DNA from: Sphingomonas faeni
GTDB taxonomy: Bacteria; Pseudomonadota; Alphaproteobacteria; Sphingomonadales; Sphingomonadaceae
Direction of reading: 5' to 3'
Assembly (NCBI RefSeq): GCF_023195535.1
Contig: NZ_JALPNF010000009.1
Coordinates: 1 to 64,000 of the forward strand
Length of the DNA stretch: 64,000 nt
In this document: positions 1 through 9,247 of the stretch, piece after piece
Layout of the letters: the number at the start of each line of letters is the position of its first letter
Numbering within the stretch: position 1 is the first letter of the stretch
Made by a program: the position numbers and the translations under genes
Notes under the pieces: generated by a model
The model's database searches: none
The model's input: only the letters and a program-made list of their open reading frames with translations
Told to the model about the DNA's origin: nothing

Positions 1-77
1 CGCTCGTGATCGAAAACCATCCGTACCGCCCGCTCGCGGACTTCGGGCGCAAACTTGTTCGTCGTCTTGCTCGTCAT
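1..77 (-). CDS. IS3-family transposase OrfA, N-terminal fragment
   Basis: The minus-strand reading frame starts at base 77 and runs off the left edge. It begins MTSKTTNKFAPEVRERAVRM, the usual start of IS3-type OrfA proteins, which carry an N-terminal helix-turn-helix that binds the element's ends. A ribosome-binding site, AAGGTGGAG, precedes the ATG. Only 25 codons are visible. OrfB and the frameshift site would lie to the left of the window. Confidence 0.75.
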   Translation of the reverse strand, partial: MTSKTTNKFAPEVRERAVRMVFDHE

Positions 78-127
78 GGCTCCACCTTCTCAGGAGTTGG
101 AGCCTCCGACAAACCCGGCGCGGTTCA
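1..127 (-). mobile_element. End of an IS3-type insertion sequence (left end, rest outside window)
   Basis: Read on the minus strand the element begins at base 127 with TGAACCGCGCCGGGTTTG, a TG-starting terminal repeat of the kind found on IS3-family elements. About 50 bases later comes a transposase OrfA start. Only this end is inside the window, so the other repeat and the target duplication cannot be seen. It abuts a decayed toxin-like reading frame, which suggests that it inserted into that gene. Confidence 0.75.
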
Positions 128-633
128 GCAACGCCTCGTCGCGCGATATTGGTCGCGCTACGGGGGCGGTCGCAGCAAACGCCGCATTGGCAGCCACGCC
201 GGGGGCAGCGCTCTCCAGGGTTTCCGCATTGCGCCGCCTTCGCATGGCGAGGCCGCGCCCGACCTTTGATCCGCCGCAAATGGTTGGGCAAAAGAGAACG
301 GTCAAGTCCGACGAGCCTTGGAAAGCCTATAATGACTGAGCGACTGGCGCGCGCCCTAGTCAGGCGCCGACGCTGATGCGGACGATGCCGGACGGCTCGA
401 AGCGACCGGTCAAGTTCGACGGCATATAAGGCGAATACGTGATTGATCGGAAGTGGGGCGTAAGGGACGCGCCGCATGCGCGAGCACAGCTATTGCGACA
501 ATCTCAGGTGTTGGCGCAACATCGACTTATCGGCACGTGGGGGGTGCCCACCCAAGTCCAGATGATCAAAGCGCTAAAACTACTGAAGAAGATGAACGTC
601 ACCAACATCAAAGTCAGGGCGGTGAAGCCATGA
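128..633 (+). pseudogene. Decayed polymorphic-toxin C-terminus (nuclease-like), cut by the IS
   Basis: One forward frame is readable from the IS edge to the TGA at 631-633, but it carries two in-frame stops, TGA at 337-339 and TAA at 427-429, with no frameshift. Between and after them it reads PWKAYND, then MPDGSKRPVKFDG, VIDRK, LLRQSQ and MNVTNIKVRAVKP. The FDG...VIDRK pattern followed by an LRQSQ helix is, from memory, typical of restriction-endonuclease-fold toxin domains at the ends of Rhs/CDI-type effectors. The stop overlaps the ATG of the next gene by four bases, the usual toxin-immunity arrangement. The delivery part is missing: the IS ends exactly where the frame begins. The family assignment is inference; the stops are directly visible. 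Confidence 0.55.
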
Positions 634-941
634 TAGCCATACAGGTCGCCCGCATCATTGCTCGGTTTGTGATTTTTGCGGACCTGACAGAGGAAGATGC
701 GCTGGATGCTGATGCCGCTGTTGAGATGATGGAAGTACTCGGCGCCCAGCTTGAAGCACTGGACAAGGGCTTCCTCCGCGAGTTGGTCGACGCCTTCGCT
801 GTTATCGCCGCGGAATATAGTGGTGAAGCGCAAGCGGTAGTGCGCAATATCGCGTATGGGTTTTATCTCGAAGAAGCGCTCGCAGCCGACGATCCGGCGA
901 GGCTGGCCGAGCTGGAAGCGCTGCGCGATGCGAGAGATTGA
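630..941 (+). CDS. Putative immunity protein partner of the decayed toxin
   Basis: This 103-residue acidic, leucine- and alanine-rich protein starts at an ATG that overlaps the toxin-frame stop (ATGA). It has no signal peptide or membrane segment and is predicted all-helical. Residues 20-45 and 85-103 are strongly acidic (for example LTEEDALDADAAVEMME), as expected of an inhibitor that covers a basic nuclease surface. The frame is intact although the toxin is broken, a common pattern when immunity is kept against kin that still carry the toxin. I do not recognise the family. The call rests on position, overlap and charge. A longer upstream start (453) exists in this frame but would run antiparallel in meaning to the toxin frame and has no ribosome-binding site. 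Confidence 0.5.
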   Translation: MIAIQVARIIARFVIFADLTEEDALDADAAVEMMEVLGAQLEALDKGFLRELVDAFAVIAAEYSGEAQAVVRNIAYGFYLEEALAADDPARLAELEALRDARD

Positions 942-1341
942 ACGCGACGACACCGGGGCGAGAACGATCTGAAGATCATGCGATCTTGGTGCCGCGACCT
1001 TTCGATGAGTGGCGTTCGATATGAATTGTCCACCGATCTGGTTGCCCAGCTTTAGCCCCTGTGGGGCACCACTTTAAAAGCATTCGGCGCATCGATAACG
1101 AGGGCACGATCTCGTGTCGCCATCATGGACTTGCAGTATCTAACCGTGGCTTCGTGCGATGGGCAGGCATGCTTTCATGAGGTTTGCAAAAATACTTGGG
1201 TGCACAGGATGGTGTATCCATGCTGGGCGCGATTCGGTCCGAGCTCACTGAACTAGCCAAGCCGGCCGAGTATGAAATCCTCTGCCCGGCGATGCCCGCT
1301 TTTCAGCGCGGCATAGCCGGGCGCAGTGGCTATCGAGGATG
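942..1341. other. Gene-free stretch
   Basis: About 400 bases between the immunity-like gene and the 77-residue minus-strand gene hold no open frame with a credible start, no RNA gene that I can recognise and no paired-palindrome repeat. The base composition is somewhat lower in GC than the rest of the window, in keeping with an accessory patch of degraded DNA. Confidence 0.5.
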
Positions 1342-1575
1342 CTAGCGTACGCCCTGCTTGCGCGCCCCAGCGATCATTTTTTGGGCGATCAGACGAACGG
1401 CATCGTCGTCTTTCGTCATGTCGGCAGCCGGATCGCCGAGGTGATCGAGGCTCTTTTCCATGAAGTCGAGAAGCCCGTGGTGACGATCCTCGACATACTC
1501 CATCAGCTTGAACAGGAGGTGCTCGGTAGCGATTTCACGCTGGCGGGCTTGCGTCGTGGTATCCGCCACGCTCAC
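1342..1575 (-). CDS. Small hypothetical protein, 77 aa
   Basis: I do not recognise the family. The protein is soluble and helical with mixed charge. It begins MSVADTTTQARQREIATEHL and is rich in His and Asp around residues 30-55 (VEDRHHGLLDFMEKSLDHLG). There is no signal peptide. Its ATG overlaps the stop of the upstream minus-strand gene by four bases (1572-1575), so the two are translationally coupled and probably work together. The accessory neighbourhood suggests a strain-variable or stress-related pair, but nothing in the sequence fixes a role. Confidence 0.6.
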   Translation of the reverse strand: MSVADTTTQARQREIATEHLLFKLMEYVEDRHHGLLDFMEKSLDHLGDPAADMTKDDDAVRLIAQKMIAGARKQGVR

Positions 1576-1874
1576 GTCGCCGAACGCTCGGATGCATCGA
1601 ACTCGTTGAATGCAGTACGGACTTCGCCGGCCGTGGCATCGTCGGCAACCTCGACCGTGACAACCACCTTGCCGTTCAACTCGGCATCATCGCGAGCCTC
1701 GGGGCTCGGGGCGCCTGCTGCGGAGTCGGAGCCAGCTTCCTCGATGCCCGCGGTATTCGCTTCGCCTTCCGGCGCGACCACGACTTTGGCGCGATCTATG
1801 TCGAATTGCTGGACCAACCGCTCGACGGTCATCTCGGCTTCTCGGCGCGTATCGAATTTTCCGGTCAATTTCAT
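1572..1874 (-). CDS. Small hypothetical protein, 100 aa, coupled to the next gene
   Basis: I chose the ATG at 1874 because GGAGAGA sits a few bases upstream; a start at 1910 exists but has no such site. The protein begins MKLTGKFDTRREAEMTVERL and ends in a compact VVVTVEVADD strand block. A central acidic, Ala/Gly/Ser-rich linker (about residues 40-65) separates two small alpha-beta parts, each resembling a ferredoxin-like fold half (strand-helix-strand with TRREAEMTVERLVQ and TAGEVRTAFNEF). No catalytic motif is visible. It overlaps the 77-residue gene by four bases. The function is unknown. Confidence 0.6.
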   Translation of the reverse strand: MKLTGKFDTRREAEMTVERLVQQFDIDRAKVVVAPEGEANTAGIEEAGSDSAAGAPSPEARDDAELNGKVVVTVEVADDATAGEVRTAFNEFDASERSAT

Positions 1875-2069
1875 GTTCGTCTCTCCGGCCGGCATGGCCT
1901 TCGGGAACAACCATTCAGATCGCGGCGGGTGCCATGCGGCATGGTTTTGAGGAGCATATGGTTTTGCGGAACACCGGCACGCCGCGATTGACGCGATCCA
2001 TGGCCGACAATAATCTCAACAGCCAAGCAAAGGCTTTCGAGGCCGAATTCCACCGGACTGGAATGGTGC

Positions 2070-2222
2070 ATGCCCCAACGCGCGCTCAAGCCCGATCAAC
2101 GCCTTCGCGAGCATCTGGAAGATGCGCTAGTTGATGCAGAAGCACTCGGCTGGACGGTCGTGGCAGCCCTTATATCGGAAGCGCTGGATGCGATGGGGCC
2201 GCCCGTCGCGACACGGCGGTAA
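2070..2222 (+). CDS. Small hypothetical protein, 50 aa
   Basis: The short frame starts MPQRALKPDQRLREHLEDAL and ends at a TAA at 2220. It encodes a predicted two-helix soluble peptide with a central DAEALGWTVVAALISEALDAM amphipathic stretch. Clean charge patterning and third-position GC bias support coding. The ribosome-binding site is weak. I recall similar short proteins in sphingomonads but cannot name a family. It stands alone between the minus-strand pair and the acyltransferase. Confidence 0.5.
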   Translation: MPQRALKPDQRLREHLEDALVDAEALGWTVVAALISEALDAMGPPVATRR

Positions 2223-2232
2223 TATTCTGCTG

Positions 2233-2258
2233 CCATTTACTGGAAATTAGATAAATGG
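2233..2258. promoter_or_regulatory. 7-bp inverted repeat in AT-rich leader
   Basis: CCATTTA and TAAATGG face each other across 12 bases, in an AT-rich stretch between the 50-residue gene and the acyltransferase. It could be an operator for the acyltransferase or a weak terminator for the small gene. There is no clear U-run. Confidence 0.3.
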
Positions 2259-2383
2259 TGACATGAGCACCAAGTGCTTGTAAAAATATGCAAAATTGTC
2301 AGTAATCATCGGTCCGGCTGGACGCCGCTGCTCGTATTGCTATCTAAATGAGGGTTGCTAATCCCGCGCCCGGAGAGAGCGCT

Positions 2384-4390
2384 ATGAATACGGAGGCGGG
2401 GTTGGTTGCGCATGTGACCCAGACTAATCGTTTTGGACCGAACGTAGCACCAGACCGGACGGCTCCGGTTCATGTCACCCCTTACCGGGGCGACATCGAT
2501 GGCCTGCGCGCGATTTCGGTCGTTGCGGTCATCATTTACCATCTCTTTCCGACTCGTTTTCCCGCGGGTGGACTGGGTGTCGACATCTTTTTCGTCATAT
2601 CGGGGTATTTGATCGGGGGAATCGTTCTCGCGAGTGTTGCCGCGCGTCGGTTCACCTTCGGCGATTTCTACCTGCGGCGCCTGCGCAGAATTGTCCCGGC
2701 GTTCGTGGTGATGATTATCGTCACGACGATCGTCTCGGCAATCCCGCTCTATCCCGAAGAGTTGACGAGCCTTGCGAAGAGTGCGCTCGCGGCGCTGGCC
2801 TGCATCGGCAACGTATTCTTCTATTTCACGTCGGACTATTTCGCGGCGGATAGCGCAACCTTGCCGTTGCTGCACACCTGGTCGCTAGGCGTCGAGGAAC
2901 AATTCTACCTCGTTTTTCCGTTCCTGCCGTTGCTGATCGCGCATTCTAAATGGAAGCGATCGCTGTTGCCGATCATGATCGCGACGGCCCTGATCTCGCT
3001 GGCGGTAAGTGCCACTGCTGTAAAGACGAACCCAGCGGCGGCGTTTTATCTCCTGCCAAGCCGATGGTGGGAGCTGATGGTCGGCGTCCTCGCCTCGCAG
3101 GTGCGGGGGGACTGGTTGAAATCCAGGATGCTGGCGCGCATGTTCGGCGCCGCAGCGGGGCTGGGGATGATTGCCGCTTCCCTGCTGCTGGTACGACCGG
3201 AGCACGGGTTTCCGGGGCTGGTCGTTCTACCGGCATGCCTGGGTGCGGCGCTGGTTCTGGTCACCGGACAGGGCACGTCGACGATGGTTCATCGCGCCCT
3301 GAGCATTTTTCCCGCGCGCTATATCGGTCTTGCCTCCTATTCGCTGTATCTCTGGCACTGGCCCGTCATCGTTCTCTACCGGCAGCACCGCTTGATCGGA
3401 AAACTGTCGATATACGATGCTGTTATCGTTCTGGCTGTGACTGCGATCTTGGGATTTGCGTCCTGGAAATTCGTTGAAGGGCCATTTCGTGGCAAGATGA
3501 CGCCACGCAGACTGGGTGCCTGGTGCGGTGGACTGGTCGCGATCGCTTCGCTGCTGCAGATCGGTATCCTGGCGACCAATGGCCTCCCGCAACGTTTTTC
3601 CCCCGCCGTGCTGTCATTGGCGAGGTCAGGCGGGCAGGCTGGATCGATGCGCAAGCCCAAAGCGAACTGTTTTCTCGACAACCAGAGCAGCGTTAGCGAT
3701 TTCGACAAGACCCGATGTCTCAGTCGGGAGCCGGGCAAGCCTGACTGGCTGCTGGTGGGGGACAGCCATGCATCGATGATGTGGCGCGGGCTCACCACCG
3801 TATTGCCGCAGGTGCATTTCCAGACAGCAGTTGTCTTTGGATGCGAGATGCCGCTGGATCCGCTCCCGACCGGTCGGGTATGCGACGACCTAATGCATCA
3901 GGTACTGGTCCGGGACCTCGATACCGCCCGGCCCGACGCGGTAGTCGTAACCTGGCGCTGGATCCGGCTGGATATTCCTGCACTTAAGCGTCTTCACGAT
4001 CGGCTCGCCGGTAGAGGCATTCCCCTGATCGTAATGGGCCCAACCCCTGAGTATTCGATGCCGGTCCCGCGGATCATGGCGGAGAGCGTCAGGCGAAACG
4101 ATCCGGGGCTGCTGGCACGAACCATCGAGCCGCGCTTGTGGAATAACGATCGTGAACTCGCGGCGCAGGCAAAGACGATTGGGTACACGTATCTGTCTCC
4201 GCTCCAGGCAATGTGTCCGCAAAGGCGTTGCATCGTCGAGGGCGCCAACGGCGATCTGCTGTATTTCGATGCCGGTCACTATAATCAACTTGGCGCCGAG
4301 ACGGCCGTGCGGCGCTTGATCGCGAATGATCCGTCGCAGGGCTGGCCCCTACGTCGCGCCTTGGAAAGCACGAACGCGCAAACTCGATGA
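2384..4390 (+). CDS. Acyltransferase 3 family protein with C-terminal SGNH domain (OafA/YrhL type)
   Basis: This 668-residue inner-membrane protein probably O-acetylates a surface polysaccharide or other glycan. Residues about 34-370 form the multi-span acyltransferase-3 domain, starting YRGDIDGLRA and followed by IIYHLFPTRFPAGGLGVDIF and FVISGYL, with the conserved Arg and His of the family. A loop then leads to a periplasmic SGNH domain (about 430-655) with GDSHAS near residue 459 and the late DAGHYNQLG block holding the catalytic His. The start at 2384 was chosen for GGAGAGA eight bases upstream; an ATG at 2348 lacks one. The gene stands alone, not among polysaccharide genes, so its substrate is unknown. 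Confidence 0.85.
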   Translation: MNTEAGLVAHVTQTNRFGPNVAPDRTAPVHVTPYRGDIDGLRAISVVAVIIYHLFPTRFPAGGLGVDIFFVISGYLIGGIVLASVAARRFTFGDFYLRRLRRIVPAFVVMIIVTTIVSAIPLYPEELTSLAKSALAALACIGNVFFYFTSDYFAADSATLPLLHTWSLGVEEQFYLVFPFLPLLIAHSKWKRSLLPIMIATALISLAVSATAVKTNPAAAFYLLPSRWWELMVGVLASQVRGDWLKSRMLARMFGAAAGLGMIAASLLLVRPEHGFPGLVVLPACLGAALVLVTGQGTSTMVHRALSIFPARYIGLASYSLYLWHWPVIVLYRQHRLIGKLSIYDAVIVLAVTAILGFASWKFVEGPFRGKMTPRRLGAWCGGLVAIASLLQIGILATNGLPQRFSPAVLSLARSGGQAGSMRKPKANCFLDNQSSVSDFDKTRCLSREPGKPDWLLVGDSHASMMWRGLTTVLPQVHFQTAVVFGCEMPLDPLPTGRVCDDLMHQVLVRDLDTARPDAVVVTWRWIRLDIPALKRLHDRLAGRGIPLIVMGPTPEYSMPVPRIMAESVRRNDPGLLARTIEPRLWNNDRELAAQAKTIGYTYLSPLQAMCPQRRCIVEGANGDLLYFDAGHYNQLGAETAVRRLIANDPSQGWPLRRALESTNAQTR

Positions 4391-4575
4391 TGCCGGTGGA
4401 GTGGGGGCGGCCTCGGCGGTCGCCTTAGGGTCAGCCCCGTCGGTGTCGTCCGTCGCTATGTTCCAAGTCGCCGGCAACCGGACTAGGGCTCGGTAGCTAT
4501 GTATGCCGGCATTTATGTCGGCGAACGCCTCCGCCCGTCATCGCTATGTTCATGTTCGCATGCTATATATCGCGC

Positions 4576-4989
4576 GTGAAAACAGCGATTCCCCATACCT
4601 ACGCCATCGGCATAGAGCCGGCCGACATCGACTTCATGGGTCATGTCAACAATGCGAATTATCTGAAATGGGTGCAGGCTGCCGTAATCGACCATTGGCA
4701 GCGCCTCGCGCCCGCCGAGGCGGTCGCAGGGCACCTGTGGGTCGCGCTGAAACACGAGATCACGTACCGCAAGCCGGCGTTCCTCGATGACGACGTGATC
4801 GCGACGGTGCTGCTCGAAAAGGTTCAGGGCGCGCGCGCGTTCTACGAGACAATCATCAAGCGTGGCGAGGATGTGCTCGCCGAGGTGAAGTCGAGCTGGT
4901 GCTGCCTCGATGCGGAGACGCTGCGGCCGTCGCGCCTGACGAACAACGTGATCGAGCATTTCTTTCCGAAGGACCCGGCGGCGGCCTGA
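4576..4989 (+). CDS. Acyl-CoA thioesterase, 4HBT/YbgC-like hotdog fold
   Basis: This 137-residue cytosolic hotdog-fold protein probably hydrolyses an acyl-CoA. ADIDFMGHVNNANYLKW near residue 16 is the hallmark of the 4-hydroxybenzoyl-CoA thioesterase-like family, with the Asp and the HVNNANY loop at the active site. I prefer the GTG at 4576, which puts this motif at the usual distance from the N-terminus; an in-frame ATG at 4546 would add ten hydrophobic, atypical residues. The TATATAT just upstream may be a -10 box. It is monocistronic. The substrate is not evident. Confidence 0.75.
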   Translation: MKTAIPHTYAIGIEPADIDFMGHVNNANYLKWVQAAVIDHWQRLAPAEAVAGHLWVALKHEITYRKPAFLDDDVIATVLLEKVQGARAFYETIIKRGEDVLAEVKSSWCCLDAETLRPSRLTNNVIEHFFPKDPAAA

Positions 4990-5018
4990 GTTACAGCCCC
5001 ATGGCCTTCGCCAAATCT

Positions 5019-5124
5019 ACCTCCCCGGCGAAGGCCGGGGCCCAGGTGGAAAGGTCGCAGTAACGCTGGGCTGCTGCTTGTTATTGCCGTCCCCCGACTG
5101 GGGCCCGGCCTTCGCCGGGGAGGT
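5019..5124. repeat. Paired-palindrome repeat, family A (inverted orientation)
   Basis: The outer arms read ACCTCCCCGGCGAAGGCC and its complement at the other end. The core contains GGAAAGGTCGCAGTAACG, the reverse complement of the core seen in the other family A copies. It lies between two convergent genes. Confidence 0.85.
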
Positions 5125-5144
5125 GGCTATGGCAGAGGCGTCGG

Positions 5145-6539
5145 CTAAACCACCTCATACGGCACCGCCCCGCGGCGGTCCGGATCGACCCGGATCCCGC
5201 TGGCCGCCGGGGGAAACGCGCGCTGGTCGCAATCCGTGCGCAGGCAGATACGGCATGACGACCCGATCGGCGTCGCGATCCCGCCGGTCCCCAGAGCATC
5301 GGCATAGATGAACTCCGACGCGTTCGCCTCCTCGCACCCGAGCGCCACGGCATAACGCCGCGCCGGCCGCGTGTACGTCTCGGACGGCTTCACCAGACCC
5401 TTCGCCATCGAGACGTAGCGGATGCCGTCGGTCGTCTCGATCAGCTGCGTCAGGATGCGGTCGGGGATCGCCACCGCCTCGTGGACGATCCACAACGGAC
5501 ACGCCCCCCCGAACCGAGCGAACTGCAACCGCGTGGCGGAGTGGCGCTTGGTGATATTCCCCGCCATGTCGACGCGACAGAAGAAGAACGGGATGCCTAG
5601 CGCCCCCGGCCGCTGCAACGTCGAAAGCCGGTGGCAGGTCTGTTCGAAGCTCGTCCCGAAGATTCGCCGAAGCCGGTCGATGTCGTGGCGGACAGTGCGC
5701 GCCTCGGTTCGGAAGCGGGTATAGGGCATGACGATCGCCCCGGCCGCGTAATTGGTCAGCCCCGCGGTCAACAGCGCGCGCGCCGTCTCCGATGCCATCT
5801 CCGACGCAGCGACGATCCCGCCGATGACGTCGCCGAACTCATGCCGCGCGACCTGATGCGCGAGCGAGAACAGCGTGGTCTCTCCCGGCTGCGAGCCATC
5901 GAGCCTCAGGGTCGCGCCGTCATAATCGCGCAACGGTGCGGCGAGCGCGCCCGAGATCGCAATCGAAACACCTTTTGTCGCAAGCCGAGCCTCCAGCGCC
6001 GCGATCCGATCCGCCCCCAGCGTTTCGCCGATCTCCTCCGCGCGCCGGTCGAGCGCATCGACATAATTGCCCGCCGCATGAAACCAGTCGCGCACGTCCT
6101 CCCACGGCAGCAACCCCGGCGCCCCAGACCCCGCCACCAGCCGGTCGTCCAGCGCGCGCAACTGCTCCTGCGCGCGGCGGTACGCATCGTGCATCGCGAC
6201 GAGTCGTTGCGCCAGCAACGGCTGGTGCTTCACCGCGCGCCGCACCGCGGTCTCGTCGAGTGCGGGCGCCTCCACGCTCGTGTCCGACACCGCCTCCAGC
6301 GTCGCGATCAGCAGCGCGGTATCGTCCGCCGCATCGATGCTGCCCCAATCCGCCGGAAACTCGCGCGCGAGCGTGATCAGCACGCCCTCCGTCACCGGCC
6401 GGTCGCCATTCTCGATCTGCGATAGATAGCTCACCGACAGCCCAATCCGCGCCGCCATCGCCGCCTGACTGATCCCGAGGACGCGGCGCAGGTCGCGCAG
6501 GCGGTGTCCGACGAAGAGGCGACGTGCGGGAAGGGTCAT
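5145..6539 (-). CDS. pccR: Short-chain fatty acyl-CoA transcriptional regulator (PccR/ScfR type)
   Basis: This 464-residue regulator has an N-terminal XRE helix-turn-helix (about residues 5-65, [20 protein letters not shown]), a central ImmA/IrrE-like region ([12 protein letters not shown] near 255) and a C-terminal short-chain-fatty-acid-regulator domain with a Cys cluster ([13 protein letters not shown]). The ImmA/IrrE HExxH zinc motif is not complete, so peptidase activity is unlikely. In Rhodobacter the homologue PccR controls pccB and senses propionate-derived CoA esters. Here the gene is divergent from pccB with TTTGCAAA sites between them. The start at 6539 puts the HTH at the usual place; an upstream start at 6620 would cross the operator. 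Confidence 0.88.
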   Translation of the reverse strand: MTLPARRLFVGHRLRDLRRVLGISQAAMAARIGLSVSYLSQIENGDRPVTEGVLITLAREFPADWGSIDAADDTALLIATLEAVSDTSVEAPALDETAVRRAVKHQPLLAQRLVAMHDAYRRAQEQLRALDDRLVAGSGAPGLLPWEDVRDWFHAAGNYVDALDRRAEEIGETLGADRIAALEARLATKGVSIAISGALAAPLRDYDGATLRLDGSQPGETTLFSLAHQVARHEFGDVIGGIVAASEMASETARALLTAGLTNYAAGAIVMPYTRFRTEARTVRHDIDRLRRIFGTSFEQTCHRLSTLQRPGALGIPFFFCRVDMAGNITKRHSATRLQFARFGGACPLWIVHEAVAIPDRILTQLIETTDGIRYVSMAKGLVKPSETYTRPARRYAVALGCEEANASEFIYADALGTGGIATPIGSSCRICLRTDCDQRAFPPAASGIRVDPDRRGAVPYEVV

Positions 6540-6550
6540 GCCCCCGCCTA

Positions 6551-6582
6551 GTTTGCAAACCTCCACCCGACAAGTTTGCAAC
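6551..6582. promoter_or_regulatory. Probable PccR operator: two TTTGCAA boxes
   Basis: GTTTGCAAAC at 6551-6560 is a perfect 10-base palindrome. A second box, AGTTTGCAAC, follows at 6573-6582, about two helical turns centre to centre. From the literature on Rhodobacter, PccR binds TTTGCAAA followed by TTTGCAA with a short spacer; here the spacer is longer. The site lies between pccR and pccB, suited to control both. Confidence 0.75.
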
Positions 6583-6639
6583 ATTGCATTTGCGCATCGC
6601 ATCCCGCTCTGTGAAGGCAATCAGCAGGACGGAGAGACG

Positions 6640-8178
<1,539 letters not shown>

Positions 8179-8195
8179 GTCATGCTTGTTCGGTT

Positions 8196-8214
8196 ATGAT
8201 AAGCACATTATCAT
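8196..8214. promoter_or_regulatory. Perfect 7-bp inverted repeat, candidate operator
   Basis: ATGATAA, five bases, TTATCAT lies in the 57-base gap before a small ribbon-helix-helix-like gene. Its AT-rich sequence stands out in this GC-rich region. The position suits autoregulation by that gene's product. Confidence 0.45.
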
Positions 8215-8235
8215 GTCATGCGAAGGAGTCGTGAC

Positions 8236-8538
8236 ATGCAGACCGAACGCGTGACGTTTCTGACTACCCCCGATCACAAGGCCGCGCTCGATGCGTTTGC
8301 CGCGAGCAATGGCATGTCCGTCGGCCATGTCGTTCGCGAGGCGACGACGCGCTATGTCATCGAGGGCGACATGAGCGAGGACGACCGCTTCAAGCTGTTG
8401 ATTCACGAACTCGACGAGGCGTTGCCGGCGATGCACGCCGCGCTCGACCAGGCGATCGAAGGGCAACAGCGTTTGCGGGCCGACATCGATGCCATGCTAC
8501 GGGACGGCGGCTTGTCCGAAGCGGAGTGTGTCGCATGA
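8236..8538 (+). CDS. Small ribbon-helix-helix-like protein, 100 aa
   Basis: The N-terminus MQTERVTFLTTPDHKAALDA, then FAASNGMSVGHVVREATTRY, matches the strand-helix-helix pattern of ribbon-helix-helix DNA-binding proteins: a short strand, then two helices with a GMS turn. The rest (about 50-100) is an acidic helical region that probably mediates assembly. A GAAGGAG site precedes the ATG, and a perfect inverted repeat lies 20 bases upstream. The stop overlaps the start of the next gene, so the two are coupled and may form a regulator-partner pair. Its place between pccB and the epimerase does not show whether it regulates this pathway. An earlier ATG at 8218 is possible. Confidence 0.6.
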   Translation: MQTERVTFLTTPDHKAALDAFAASNGMSVGHVVREATTRYVIEGDMSEDDRFKLLIHELDEALPAMHAALDQAIEGQQRLRADIDAMLRDGGLSEAECVA

Positions 8539-8747
8539 GCATGATCGGCGACGCGATGCGGACGATCGAATCCGTCATCCTGCTCCGCAGCAAGGTGGAG
8601 CGATTGAACGAAGAACTGGCTGCGACGAATGCACAGGTGCGACGCGTGGTCGATTCGGTCATCCAGATCAACGGACGCCTGATCCGTTTGGAAGCGTTTG
8701 AAGAAGTGCGATCAGGGGTACGACCTTTGCCGAGGATCGAGCGGTGA
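8535..8747 (+). CDS. Small coiled-coil protein, 70 aa
   Basis: This short protein is almost entirely helical, with heptad-like spacing of Leu, Ile and Val (LLRSKVERLNEELAATNAQV, then VDSVIQINGRLIRLEAF). It has no signal peptide or membrane segment. Its ATG overlaps the stop of the ribbon-helix-helix-like gene by four bases, and its own stop overlaps the GTG of the next gene, so the three form one translational cassette. A role as a partner of the upstream DNA-binding protein is plausible, but only from position. I do not recognise the family. Confidence 0.55.
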   Translation: MSMIGDAMRTIESVILLRSKVERLNEELAATNAQVRRVVDSVIQINGRLIRLEAFEEVRSGVRPLPRIER

Positions 8748-9247
8748 TCGCGCTACTGCTTGCACAGGCCGCTATTCCTGCCGCCGCCCCGGCCTGGAAA
8801 CTCGCCGATCGCACCAATGCGGCGGGCGTGCGCAGCATCTCCGCGTCGGTCACCGGCAATGACGGGCTGTCGCGGTTCGTCGTGAAGTGTGACGTCGGCT
8901 CGGAGCCGATCGTCTCGATCCAGTTCATCCAGCCGCAGCCGCTCGGGTCGGGCGCGGACAAGCCGGTCGCGGTGCGCTTCGATGGCGGACCGGCGTTCAC
9001 CTATAACTGGCAGTTCCCGGGGACCGGTACGTACATCGCCGATCCCGCGGCGATCACCAAGCTGACCAGTTTCCTGGTGAAGTCGAAAACGGTGCGCGTC
9101 GAGACGACCAACGGCGCGAGCTTCGCGGTCCAGGCGAACTTCGTCGCGCCGACCGGCGATGCGATGATCCGCCAGGTGCTCGGTGTGTGCGGTTACACGC
9201 TCGGTGTCGTTCCCGCGCCGCCGCCAGCGCCCAAGGATGCGCCATGA
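8744..9247 (+). CDS. Secreted hypothetical protein, 167 aa
   Basis: The protein begins with a short hydrophobic segment (MIALLLAQAAIPAAAPAW) that looks like a minimal signal peptide. A beta-rich domain of about 130 residues follows, with two Cys (VKCDVGSEP and GVCGYTLG) that could form a disulphide, and a Pro/Ala tail. No catalytic motif is visible; the strand pattern and the paired Cys resemble small periplasmic binding domains. It starts at a GTG overlapping the previous stop, and its stop overlaps the epimerase ATG, so it is translated with the pathway. The function is unknown. Confidence 0.6.
   Translation: MIALLLAQAAIPAAAPAWKLADRTNAAGVRSISASVTGNDGLSRFVVKCDVGSEPIVSIQFIQPQPLGSGADKPVAVRFDGGPAFTYNWQFPGTGTYIADPAAITKLTSFLVKSKTVRVETTNGASFAVQANFVAPTGDAMIRQVLGVCGYTLGVVPAPPPAPKDAP

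Noticed and set aside
90..305. Minus-strand 71-codon frame next to the IS
   Set aside because: It lies opposite the readable toxin frame, crosses the IS end and has no ribosome-binding site or motif.
504..953. Minus-strand 149-codon frame opposite the immunity gene
   Set aside because: No recognisable domain. The forward frame has the ATGA overlap with the toxin and consistent acidic helices.
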